A DNA stretch of 10,280 bases, from assembly GCA_030690245.1 (NCBI GenBank), contig JAUYGW010000279.1:1-10280 (forward strand). Direction: 5' to 3'. The stretch comes from Gallionella sp. Lineage in GTDB: Bacteria > Pseudomonadota > Gammaproteobacteria > Burkholderiales > Gallionellaceae. The stretch's first letter is position 1. Every line of letters starts with the position of its first letter. Made by a program: the position numbers and the translations under genes. Under the pieces are notes generated by a model. It was not told the DNA's origin, ran no database searches, and saw only the letters and a program-made list of their open reading frames with translations. Shown here one piece after another: positions 1 to 6,382 of the stretch.

Positions 1-567
1 GGCTATGAAACACTCAAGCGCTACGGCTCCGAATCGGCGCTGGGCAGCATGGTAGCGTTGAGCCTGGTGCGCGAACTGGGGCCGGTGGTGGCCGCGCTGC
101 TGTTCGCCAGCCGCGCCGGTTCGGCGATGACGGCGGAAATCGGCCTGATGAGGGCGACCGAGCAGATCTCCGCGATGGAAATGATGGCGGTCAACCCGAT
201 CGCGCGCATCATTGCGCCGCGTTTCTGGGCCGGGGTGATTTCCATGCCGCTGCTGGCCGCGCTGTTCAGCGCGGTGGGGGTGTTTGGCGGCTATCTGGTC
301 GGGGTGGTGCAGATCGGCGTTGACGAAGGCTCGTTCTGGTCGCAGATGCAGGCCGCCGTGGACTTCCGCGAAGATATCCTGAACGGCGTGCTCAAGAGTT
401 TCGTATTCGGCATTGTGGTGACGGTGATCGCACTGTTTGAAGGCTACGACGCGCCGCCCACGGCTGAAGGCGTATCCGGCGCGACGACGCGCACGGTGGT
501 GACCTCGTCGCTGGCGATTTTAATGTTGGATTTCGTTTTGACCGCAATCATGTTTAGAGGGAATTGA
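1..567 (+). CDS. mlaE: MlaE, phospholipid ABC transporter permease (5' partial)
   Basis: Inner-membrane permease of the MlaFEDB complex, which moves phospholipids between the inner membrane and the periplasmic carrier MlaC to maintain outer-membrane lipid asymmetry. The reading frame is open from base 1 and continues into the first ATG at 49, so the gene starts upstream of the window. 188 codons are present against about 260 in E. coli, so roughly the first 70 residues are missing. The core MlaE signature is clear: [19 protein letters not shown], then [18 protein letters not shown] and [11 protein letters not shown], followed by hydrophobic membrane segments and a C-terminal end [12 protein letters not shown] close to the E. 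coli protein. The gene stops 3 nt before mlaD. The ATPase gene mlaF is expected just upstream, outside the window. Identification is confident; the N-terminus cannot be described. Confidence 0.96.
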   Translation, partial: GYETLKRYGSESALGSMVALSLVRELGPVVAALLFASRAGSAMTAEIGLMRATEQISAMEMMAVNPIARIIAPRFWAGVISMPLLAALFSAVGVFGGYLVGVVQIGVDEGSFWSQMQAAVDFREDILNGVLKSFVFGIVVTVIALFEGYDAPPTAEGVSGATTRTVVTSSLAILMLDFVLTAIMFRGN

Positions 568-570
568 GTT

Positions 571-1035
571 ATGGAACGCACGACGGTGGACTTGTGGGTA
601 GGGATATTTGTGGTGGCCGGCATCGCCGCGCTGGTGATGCTGGCGATGAAGGTGGGGAACCTGGGCACCTACAACGTGTCAGAAACATATCAGGTGCATG
701 CCTATTTTTTGAACATCGGCGGCTTGAAACCCAAGGCTTCGATCAAGAGCGCGGGGGTGCTGGTTGGGCGCGTGACGGACATTACGCTGGATACGGAACG
801 CTACGAGGCCAAGGTGGTCATGGATTTGGACAAGCGTTACCAATTTCCCAAGGATACGTTTGCCAACATCATGACTTCCGGCTTGCTGGGTGAACAGTAC
901 ATCGGCCTGTTGCCCGGCGGCGACGAAGAAATGCTGAAGAGCGGCGAAGAGTTGAAGAAGACGCAATCCGCCGTGGTGTTGGAAGAGCTGATCGGCAAAT
1001 TCCTGTACAACAAGGCCGACGAGCCGACCAAATAA
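571..1035 (+). CDS. mlaD: MlaD, MCE-domain substrate-binding subunit of the Mla transporter
   Basis: MlaD is anchored in the inner membrane and forms a hexameric MCE ring on the periplasmic side. The ring binds lipid and hands it between MlaC and the MlaE channel. The 154-residue product has a single N-terminal membrane segment (about residues 9-27, GIFVVAGIAALVMLAM). An MCE domain follows at about 39-117, with the typical NIGGLKPKASIKSAGVLVG stretch and a GLLGEQYIGLLPGG loop. A C-terminal helix (about 135-147, VVLEELIGKFLYN) probably lines the central pore. It is shorter than E. coli MlaD (183 aa), mostly at the C-terminal tail. The ATG is supported by AGAGGGA at 556-562, 8 nt upstream. The gene sits 3 nt after mlaE and 16 nt before mlaC, consistent with one operon. 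Confidence 0.96.
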   Translation: MERTTVDLWVGIFVVAGIAALVMLAMKVGNLGTYNVSETYQVHAYFLNIGGLKPKASIKSAGVLVGRVTDITLDTERYEAKVVMDLDKRYQFPKDTFANIMTSGLLGEQYIGLLPGGDEEMLKSGEELKKTQSAVVLEELIGKFLYNKADEPTK

Positions 1036-1051
1036 TCGAGGAGTTCTGAGG

Positions 1052-1687
1052 ATGAAAAAGTTGGTGAATGTTGTTGTCGTGGCATTGTTGTGCATGGCCG
1101 GTGTTGTGCAAGCCGAGATAGTTGCGCCGGACGAGTTGATCAAGACTACCGCTCAGGATGTCCTCACGATTGTCAAGCAAGACAAGGACATCCAGGCGGG
1201 CAATGAGAAAAAAATTCTGGCGCTGGTGGATGCCAAGGTGTTGCCGCATTTTGATTTCGCGCGCATGACACAGTTGGCGGTAGGCAAGTATTGGCGTAGC
1301 GCAACCAATGAACAGAAACAGGCGTTGGTGACGGAGTTCCGCAACATGCTGGTGCGCACCTATACCAAGGCATTCACCGTGTATCGCGACCAGACGATCG
1401 ACGTTAAACCGTTCAAGATGGCTGCCGACGCGACCGAAGTGACCGTCAAGACCGCCATCAACAAACCGGGGGCTCCGCCGGTTCCGGTCGATTATGAAAT
1501 GAAGAAAACCGCCAACGGCTGGAAGGCATTCGATGTAACCATCGAAGGGGTCAGCATGGTGACCAGTTATCGCGGTACGTTCGCCACGCAAATCGATCAG
1601 AACGGCATTGATGGTTTGATCAAGATGCTGTCCGACAAAAATGCCAATGCCGCCAATGCCCCGCTGCAAAAGGCAGAGACAAAGTGA
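1052..1687 (+). CDS. mlaC: MlaC, periplasmic phospholipid carrier
   Basis: Soluble periplasmic protein that ferries phospholipids between the outer-membrane MlaA complex and the inner-membrane MlaFEDB complex. The 211-residue product is the same length as E. coli MlaC. It begins with a Sec signal peptide: basic MKK, a hydrophobic stretch VVVVALLCMAGVV, and a likely cleavage after VQA at residue 21. The mature part carries family features such as VLPHFDFARMTQLAVGKYW, EFRNMLVRTYTKAF and VTIEGVSMVTSYRGTFA. The start is supported by CGAGGAG about 9 nt upstream. The stop codon overlaps the GTG start of mlaB. No mlaA gene lies between these genes, so the outer-membrane partner must be encoded elsewhere. 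Confidence 0.96.
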   Translation: MKKLVNVVVVALLCMAGVVQAEIVAPDELIKTTAQDVLTIVKQDKDIQAGNEKKILALVDAKVLPHFDFARMTQLAVGKYWRSATNEQKQALVTEFRNMLVRTYTKAFTVYRDQTIDVKPFKMAADATEVTVKTAINKPGAPPVPVDYEMKKTANGWKAFDVTIEGVSMVTSYRGTFATQIDQNGIDGLIKMLSDKNANAANAPLQKAETK

Positions 1688-1971
1688 TTACGCGTGAGGA
1701 TGGCCGGCTGGTGGTACGCGGCAGCCTGACCATTGCAACCGTGCCCGCCCTGTTTGAAACGGGCTTGCAGCATCTGAGCAGCGAGGATTTGCTGGTGGAT
1801 TTTTCCCAGGTTGAGGCAGTTGACTCCGCAGCAGTCAGCATGTTGCTGGGCTGGTTGCGCGCCGCACAGCGCAGCCAGCGTGCGTTGCGCGTGACAGGCC
1901 TCCCCGAGGATTTGCTCAGCCTGGCTGACCTGTATGGCGTAACCGAGTTGTTGCCCCCGCAATCCGCCTGA
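1684..1971 (+). CDS. mlaB: MlaB, STAS-domain subunit of the Mla transporter
   Basis: Small cytoplasmic STAS protein that binds the MlaF ATPase and is needed for its activity. The 95 residues cover one STAS domain (E. coli MlaB is 97 aa). The core is LLVDFSQVEAVDSAAVSML: a beta strand, then the D-S motif at residues 47-48. S48 sits where E. coli MlaB has the functionally important T52, a conservative change. The start is GTG at 1684, overlapping the mlaC stop as GTGA, which implies translational coupling. No upstream ATG fits. Its position as the last mla gene, immediately after mlaC, supports MlaB over a generic anti-sigma factor antagonist. Confidence 0.9.
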   Translation: MITREDGRLVVRGSLTIATVPALFETGLQHLSSEDLLVDFSQVEAVDSAAVSMLLGWLRAAQRSQRALRVTGLPEDLLSLADLYGVTELLPPQSA

Positions 1972-1978
1972 TTTTTCT

Positions 1979-2003
1979 CGCGCGGTATATCAAGTGCCGC
2001 GCG
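1979..2003 (+). other. GC-rich hairpin between mlaB and ibaG
   Basis: A 7-bp perfect stem, CGCGCGG (1979-1985) with CCGCGCG (1997-2003), encloses an 11-nt loop 8 nt after the mlaB stop. It is well placed to end or slow the mla transcript. No T-tract follows directly (the next T-run is at 2017-2021), so it is not a canonical intrinsic terminator. It could equally protect the 3' end of the mRNA. Confidence 0.35.
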
Positions 2004-2023
2004 CATCTCCCGCCAGTTTTTAG

Positions 2024-2029
2024 TATCAT
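2024..2029 (+). promoter_or_regulatory. Possible -10 box upstream of ibaG-murA
   Basis: TATCAT differs from the consensus TATAAT at one base and is followed by a GC-containing discriminator (GCGC), much like the tRNA promoter later in the window. No good -35 element is visible 16-18 nt upstream, so this is only a candidate. A start near 2036 would give a leader of about 57 nt before ibaG. Confidence 0.25.
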
Positions 2030-2092
2030 GCGCAACCTTTAGGCATAGCGCTGCAAGCCCTATTTTTCAATTAACGAACGGCAGGATTGGTA

Positions 2093-2332
2093 ATGGTCAC
2101 TCCAGAAAGCATTCAACTCAATATCGCGCAAAACATGGCGACCGAGCATTTAACCGTTGTGGGCGATGGCCGTCACTTTGAAGCCGTGGTGGTGAGCGAC
2201 GCGTTTGCTGGCAAAAGCCGCGTGCAGCGCCATCAACTGGTTTATCAAACCCTGGGCGAGCGGATGCGCGAAGAAATCCATGCGCTATCGATGAAAACCT
2301 ATACCCCGCAAGAGTGGCTGGATCGAAAGTAA
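2093..2332 (+). CDS. ibaG: IbaG, BolA-family protein
   Basis: Small BolA-family protein (79 aa from this start). BolA-type proteins pair with monothiol glutaredoxins to bind a [2Fe-2S] cluster. E. coli IbaG (YrbA), encoded beside murA in the same way, is linked to acid stress. Visible family features are VVGDGRHFEAVVVSDAFAGKS, then SRVQRHQLVY (residues 42-51), and the C-terminal IHALSMKTYTPQEW, which contains the conserved His63. The ATG at 2093 is preferred because AGGA at 2083-2086 lies 6 nt upstream. A TTG two codons earlier (2087) is too close to that ribosome site. The gene ends 3 nt before murA, so the two are probably cotranscribed. Confidence 0.92.
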   Translation: MVTPESIQLNIAQNMATEHLTVVGDGRHFEAVVVSDAFAGKSRVQRHQLVYQTLGERMREEIHALSMKTYTPQEWLDRK

Positions 2333-3586
<1,254 letters not shown>

Positions 3587-3638
3587 AAGGCAACTTCTCT
3601 CAACTCCGAACCCCCTCAACCCCCCTTGTCATAACCAG

Positions 3639-3671
3639 CGACTTGGCTATCGTTTTTTGATAGCCTAGTCG
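3639..3671. repeat. Hairpin inside the murA-hisG element
   Basis: Stem GGCTATC (3645-3651) with GATAGCC (3659-3665) and a 7-nt loop GTTTTTT. Beyond a T-T mismatch the stem extends by CGACT (3639-3643) with AGTCG (3667-3671). This 12-bp interrupted stem would fold in RNA from either strand. It lacks a trailing T-run on the + strand, so it is not a normal terminator for murA. Confidence 0.6.
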
Positions 3672-3704
3672 AATGGCTAGTAGTTCATCAGGGGGAAGCT
3701 GGCT

Positions 3705-3724
3705 CCTCCCCTGATAAGGGGAGG
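3705..3724. repeat. GC-rich hairpin at the right end of the murA-hisG element
   Basis: Perfect 8-bp stem CCTCCCCT (3705-3712) with AGGGGAGG (3717-3724) around a GATA loop. It overlaps the right terminal repeat. It may slow transcription or stabilise the murA 3' end, but no T-tract follows. Confidence 0.6.
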
Positions 3725-3776
3725 CTGGGAGGGGTTGCTTTTCATCAGGCCACTAAATTAACCAAAAACATACGAC

Positions 3777-4415
3777 ATGATCACCATCGCACTGTCCAAG
3801 GGGCGCATTTTTGAAGAAACACTGCCGCTGTTGAACGCGGCGGGCATCACCGCGCTGGAAGACCCGGAGTCCTCGCGCAAGCTGATCTTGCCGACCAACC
3901 GCGCCGATGTGCGCTTGATCATCGTGCGCGCCAGCGATGTGCCGACCTATGTGCAATATGGCGCGGCGGACCTCGGCGTGGCGGGCAAGGATGTGCTGAG
4001 CGAGCATGGCGGCATCGGCCTGTACCAACCACTGGATTTGAACATAGCGCGCTGCCGCATGATGGTTGCGGTGCGCGATGATTTCGATTATGAATCCGCG
4101 GTGCGCCAGGGCGCGCGCCTGCGCGTGGCGACCAAATATGTGCAGACGGCACGCGACCACTTCGCCGCAAAAGGGGTGCATGTGGACTTGATCAAGCTGT
4201 ATGGCTCGATGGAACTGGCGCCGCTGGTGGGGTTGTCGGATGCGATTGTGGACTTGGTGAGCAGCGGCAACACGCTGAAGGCGAACCACCTCAAGGCGGT
4301 CGAGCATATTGCAGATATTTCCTCGCGCCTGGTGGTGAACCAGGCCGCCCTGAAATTGAAATATGACCTGATCCAGCCGATGCTGGACGCGTTTTCGATT
4401 GCGATCAGGGAATAG
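3777..4415 (+). CDS. hisG: HisG, ATP phosphoribosyltransferase (short form)
   Basis: Catalyses the first step of histidine biosynthesis, joining ATP and PRPP to give phosphoribosyl-ATP. The 212-residue product is the short form (HisG-S): it has the two catalytic lobes ([19 protein letters not shown] at the N-terminus, then [13 protein letters not shown]) and the PRPP-binding stretch [18 protein letters not shown] (about 155-172). It lacks the C-terminal ACT-like regulatory domain of the roughly 300-residue long form. Short HisG is known to need the HisRS-like partner HisZ for activity and histidine feedback; no hisZ lies in this window. The ATG at 3777 fits the conserved N-terminus, but no clear Shine-Dalgarno precedes it. 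Repeat elements flank it on both sides, so cotranscription with murA or hisD is uncertain. Confidence 0.96.
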   Translation: MITIALSKGRIFEETLPLLNAAGITALEDPESSRKLILPTNRADVRLIIVRASDVPTYVQYGAADLGVAGKDVLSEHGGIGLYQPLDLNIARCRMMVAVRDDFDYESAVRQGARLRVATKYVQTARDHFAAKGVHVDLIKLYGSMELAPLVGLSDAIVDLVSSGNTLKANHLKAVEHIADISSRLVVNQAALKLKYDLIQPMLDAFSIAIRE

Positions 4416-4441
4416 GGCGAGAAACCCGGAAAACGCAATTA

Positions 4442-4601
4442 AGCCACGGATGGACACGGGTTTACACGGATGGATAATGGGCAGTCTCAATTATTTTCAA
4501 TGCCATCCGTGGAGAGCCGAAAAGCTTTTGGCTGAGCACTCGGATGCAAGCTTGCCGTGACGCAATGTTTTATCGGTGTTTATCTGTGTAAATCCGTGGC
4601 T
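4442..4601. repeat. Inverted-repeat (MITE-like) element between hisG and hisD
   Basis: A 160-bp non-coding element. Its left end (4442-4476, starting AGCCACGGATGGACACGG) and the reverse complement of its right end (4567-4601, starting AGCCACGGATTTACACAG) agree at 24 of 35 positions by hand count, including the first 10. Within each end a CACGGAT/ACACNGAT-type unit recurs at short spacing, and an inverted copy (CCATCCGTGG, 4503-4512) lies inside. The middle holds an AGCC...GGCT hairpin with an AAAAG/CTTTT stem and a bulged G (4515-4533), and the palindrome GCAAGCTTGC (4546-4555). The terminal sequence resembles a widespread proteobacterial intergenic repeat I recall; copy number in this genome is unverified. 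It differs in sequence from the element upstream of hisG. Confidence 0.7.
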
Positions 4602-4640
4602 AACTGAGGTTTTTTTAGATAAAGAGATGGTTATCCAAAA

Positions 4641-5945
4641 ATGAAAATTCGACAGCTTTCCAGCCGCGCCGCCGGCTTTGATGAAGAGTTGACCAGGCTG
4701 CTGGCCTTTGAGGAAACGGCGGATGAAAAGCTGGAAGCGACCGTGGCTTCCATCCTTGCCGATGTGCGCAAGCGCGGCGATGCAGCGGTGCTCGAATACA
4801 CCGCCAAATTTGACCGGCTGCCGCTGGAGCATGCGGCGGCGATGGAGCTGCCGCAAGCCGAATTGCGCGCGGCGTTCGACGGGCTGCCCGCCGAACAGCG
4901 CAGCGCGCTGGAGCAAGCCGCGCAGCGCGTGACCGATTATCACAAGAAGCAGGTGCAAGCTTCGTGGAGCTACACCGAAGCCGACGGCACCTTGCTCGGC
5001 CAGCAGGTCACGCCGCTGGATCGCGTCGGCCTGTATGTGCCGGGCGGCAAGGCGGCTTACCCCTCCTCGGTGCTGATGAACGCATTGCCCGCGAAGGTCG
5101 CGGGCGTGGCCGAGCTCATCATGGTCGTGCCGACCCCGGACGGCGTGAAGAATCAACTGGTGCTCGCGGCGGCCTACCTGTCCGGCGTGGATCGCGTGTT
5201 CACCATCGGCGGCGCGCAGGCGGTGGCGGCGTTGGCCTACGGCACGGCGACCATCCCGAAAGTGGACAAGATCGTCGGCCCCGGCAACGCCTATGTGGCA
5301 TCGGCCAAACGCCGCGTTTTCGGCGTGGTCGGTATCGACATGATCGCCGGGCCGTCGGAAATCCTGGTGATCTGCGACGGGCAAACCGACCCGGACTGGA
5401 TCGCGATGGATCTGTTTTCGCAGGCCGAGCACGATGAACTGGCACAGGCGATATTGCTGTCTCCGGACGCCGGCTTCATTGCAGCGGTCGCACAAAGCGC
5501 TGACCGCTTGCTGGAGCAGATGCCGCGCCGCGACATCATCCGGACCGCGCTGGAAAATCGCGGCGCATTGATCCAGGTCGCCGACCTCGACGAAGCCTGC
5601 ATCATCAGCAACCGCATCGCGCCGGAGCATCTGGAGTTATCGGTGGCAGACCCGCAAGCACTGCTGCCCAAACTGAAACACGCCGGCGCGATCTTCATGG
5701 GACGCTACACCTCCGAATCGCTCGGCGACTACTGCGCCGGACCGAACCACGTGCTGCCCACTTCCGGCACCGCGCGTTTCTCATCGCCGCTGGGCGTGTA
5801 CGATTTCCAGAAACGCAGCAGCCTGATCCAGGTTTCCGCGCAAGGTGCGCAGAAGCTTGGCGCAATCGCATCCACACTGGCGTTCGGCGAAGGCTTGCAG
5901 GCCCACGCGCAGTCGGCATTATTCAGAAAAGACGCAGCATCCTGA
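4641..5945 (+). CDS. hisD: HisD, histidinol dehydrogenase
   Basis: Zinc- and NAD-dependent cytoplasmic enzyme that oxidises L-histidinol to L-histidine through the aldehyde, the last two steps of the pathway. The 434 residues match the family length. The zinc ligands are in place: Gln261 and His264 (FSQAEHDEL), Asp363 ([10 protein letters not shown]) and His422 ([11 protein letters not shown]). The catalytic pair Glu329-His330 lies in IAPEHLEL. The nucleotide-binding region [14 protein letters not shown] and the motif [10 protein letters not shown] are also present. The ATG at 4641 gives the conserved N-terminus; the nearest purine-rich stretch (AAAGAG, 4621-4626) is farther away than ideal. 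In many betaproteobacteria hisC follows hisD; here a tRNA gene and unrelated signalling genes follow. Confidence 0.98.
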   Translation: MKIRQLSSRAAGFDEELTRLLAFEETADEKLEATVASILADVRKRGDAAVLEYTAKFDRLPLEHAAAMELPQAELRAAFDGLPAEQRSALEQAAQRVTDYHKKQVQASWSYTEADGTLLGQQVTPLDRVGLYVPGGKAAYPSSVLMNALPAKVAGVAELIMVVPTPDGVKNQLVLAAAYLSGVDRVFTIGGAQAVAALAYGTATIPKVDKIVGPGNAYVASAKRRVFGVVGIDMIAGPSEILVICDGQTDPDWIAMDLFSQAEHDELAQAILLSPDAGFIAAVAQSADRLLEQMPRRDIIRTALENRGALIQVADLDEACIISNRIAPEHLELSVADPQALLPKLKHAGAIFMGRYTSESLGDYCAGPNHVLPTSGTARFSSPLGVYDFQKRSSLIQVSAQGAQKLGAIASTLAFGEGLQAHAQSALFRKDAAS

Positions 5946-5965
5946 CCCTTCCTTGCAGCTTTGTT

Positions 5966-5994
5966 TTGACAAACGGGCAGGCATTTCCGATAAT
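5966..5994 (+). promoter_or_regulatory. Sigma70 promoter of tRNA-Lys
   Basis: A perfect -35 box TTGACA (5966-5971), a 17-bp spacer, and a near-consensus -10 box GATAAT (5989-5994). Transcription should begin around 6001, about 24 nt before the mature tRNA. The GC-rich discriminator GCGCGCC just after the -10 is typical of promoters for stable RNAs under stringent control. Confidence 0.85.
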
Positions 5995-6005
5995 GCGCGC
6001 CGCTT

Positions 6006-6021
6006 TTGATGTTTGCATCAA
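6006..6021 (+). other. Leader hairpin just before the tRNA
   Basis: TTGATG (6006-6011) and CATCAA (6016-6021) form a perfect 6-bp stem with a TTTG loop, ending 3 nt before the mature tRNA 5' end. It may influence 5' processing of the precursor, but could be chance. Confidence 0.4.
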
Positions 6022-6024
6022 TAC

Positions 6025-6100
6025 GGGTCGTTAGCTCAGTTGGTAGAGCAGTGGACTCTTAATCCATTGGTCGTAGGTTCGAATCCCACACGGCCCACCA
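6025..6100 (+). tRNA. tRNA-Lys (anticodon CUU)
   Basis: A 76-nt tRNA with encoded CCA. The acceptor arm is GGGTCGT (6025-6031) with ACGGCCC (6090-6096), including one U-G pair, then discriminator A and CCA. The D arm is TTAGCTCAGTTGGTAGAGC. The anticodon stem TGGA/TCCA encloses the loop CTCTTAA, giving anticodon CUU (reads AAG). The T loop is TTCGAAT. The sequence closely resembles E. coli tRNA-Lys(UUU) apart from the anticodon stem and wobble base. One oddity: the T stem pairs GTAGG with CCCAC, which leaves an A-C mismatch at the middle pair (51-63). Confidence 0.96.
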
Positions 6101-6106
6101 AACATT

Positions 6107-6135
6107 AAGGACTTACAGCAATGTAAGTCCTTTTT
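6107..6135 (+). terminator. Intrinsic terminator of tRNA-Lys
   Basis: A perfect 11-bp stem, AAGGACTTACA (6107-6117) with TGTAAGTCCTT (6122-6132), has a GCAA tetraloop. The T-run TTTTT covers 6131-6135. It starts 6 nt after the CCA end of the tRNA. This is a textbook rho-independent terminator and separates the tRNA from the signalling genes downstream. Confidence 0.92.
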
Positions 6136-6185
6136 CATTTATGGGCAGACATAACCCAGCAAGCACGCCATGGAGCGGGCTCGCT

Positions 6186-6205
6186 CATGTAAGCGCGCTT
6201 ACATG
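6186..6205. promoter_or_regulatory. Perfect 20-bp palindrome, candidate operator
   Basis: CATGTAAGCGCGCTTACATG is an exact 20-bp palindrome about 180 bp upstream of the histidine kinase start. Having no loop, it suits binding by a dimeric regulator rather than an RNA hairpin. Its half-site TGTAAGC recalls LacI/GalR-type operators, but the centre is two base pairs longer than theirs. The regulator is unknown. Confidence 0.5.
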
Positions 6206-6276
6206 CTTTAATTCACACTATTTCAGGGGGTTACCACACAACTGCACATGTGCTAACAGCTTTTGACTAATAATCG

Positions 6277-6310
6277 TATATGCCGAAATACATAGACACT
6301 TCGGCATATA
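6277..6310. promoter_or_regulatory. Inverted repeat with 11-bp arms upstream of the kinase gene
   Basis: TATATGCCGAA (6277-6287) and TTCGGCATATA (6300-6310) are exact reverse complements separated by 12 nt. The pair could bind a dimeric regulator or fold in a leader RNA. It is followed by TTTATT, not a convincing terminator tail. Confidence 0.5.
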
Positions 6311-6382
6311 TTTATTCAAACAAAACTGAGATAGAGTCGCCAACTGCAATAACGAAAACAATCCTAACTGCCAGGTGTCCTT

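Larger units (their letters stand above)
3608..3738. repeat. Short inverted-repeat (MITE-like) element between murA and hisG
   Basis: Almost the whole 190-bp murA-hisG gap is occupied by non-coding, highly structured sequence. The left end (3608-3631: GAACCCCCTCAA, a C-run, CTTGTCA) matches the reverse complement of the right end (3712-3738: GCAACCCCTCCCAGCC, CCCC, TTATCA) imperfectly, giving terminal inverted repeats of about 24-27 bp. Two hairpins lie inside (annotated separately). The nonamer TTCATCAGG occurs at 3684-3692 and again at 3741-3749. The C/G-rich ends with an AT-rich centre resemble dispersed intergenic repeats I recall from proteobacterial genomes; I could not verify this. No open frame of interest is present. 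The exact borders are uncertain. Confidence 0.6.
6136..6382. other. Non-coding upstream region of the signalling cassette
   Basis: About 245 bp without a supportable gene. It holds a perfect 20-bp palindrome (6186-6205), a perfect 10-bp palindrome GCACATGTGC (6244-6253) and an inverted repeat with 11-bp arms (6277-6310). It is more AT-rich towards its 3' end than the flanking genes. Promoter candidates are weak: TTGACT at 6263-6268 lacks a good partner -10, and AATAAT at 6269-6274 (one mismatch to TATAAT) lacks a -35. The promoter of the histidine kinase operon should lie here, possibly activator-dependent. Confidence 0.5.

Noticed and set aside
49..51. ATG at 49 as the start of mlaE
   Set aside because: The frame is open to base 1 and the upstream codons ([16 protein letters not shown]) continue the MlaE family sequence, so this Met is internal.
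869..1669. Minus-strand open frame of 266 codons across mlaD-mlaC
   Set aside because: Spans two real genes in the opposite direction, and its composition is that of a shadow frame.
3705..3724. Intrinsic terminator for murA
   Set aside because: The hairpin is strong but no T-run follows, and it forms part of the repeat element's end.
4627..4644. Five-codon open frame ending in ATGA at the hisD start (possible leader peptide)
   Set aside because: It encodes M-V-I-Q-K with no His run, and its only purine-rich stretch directly abuts the ATG. It looks like chance and not a his attenuator.
4497..5630. Long open frame on the minus strand (377 codons)
   Set aside because: It lies opposite hisD, whose catalytic residues are all recognisable. 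The translation is rich in His, Arg and Gly without family motifs, as expected of an antisense shadow in GC-rich DNA.
6186..6205. LacI/CcpA-type operator
   Set aside because: The half-sites resemble TGTAA-CG-TTACA operators, but the spacing is two base pairs longer and no LacI-family gene is in the window. Kept only as an unassigned palindrome.
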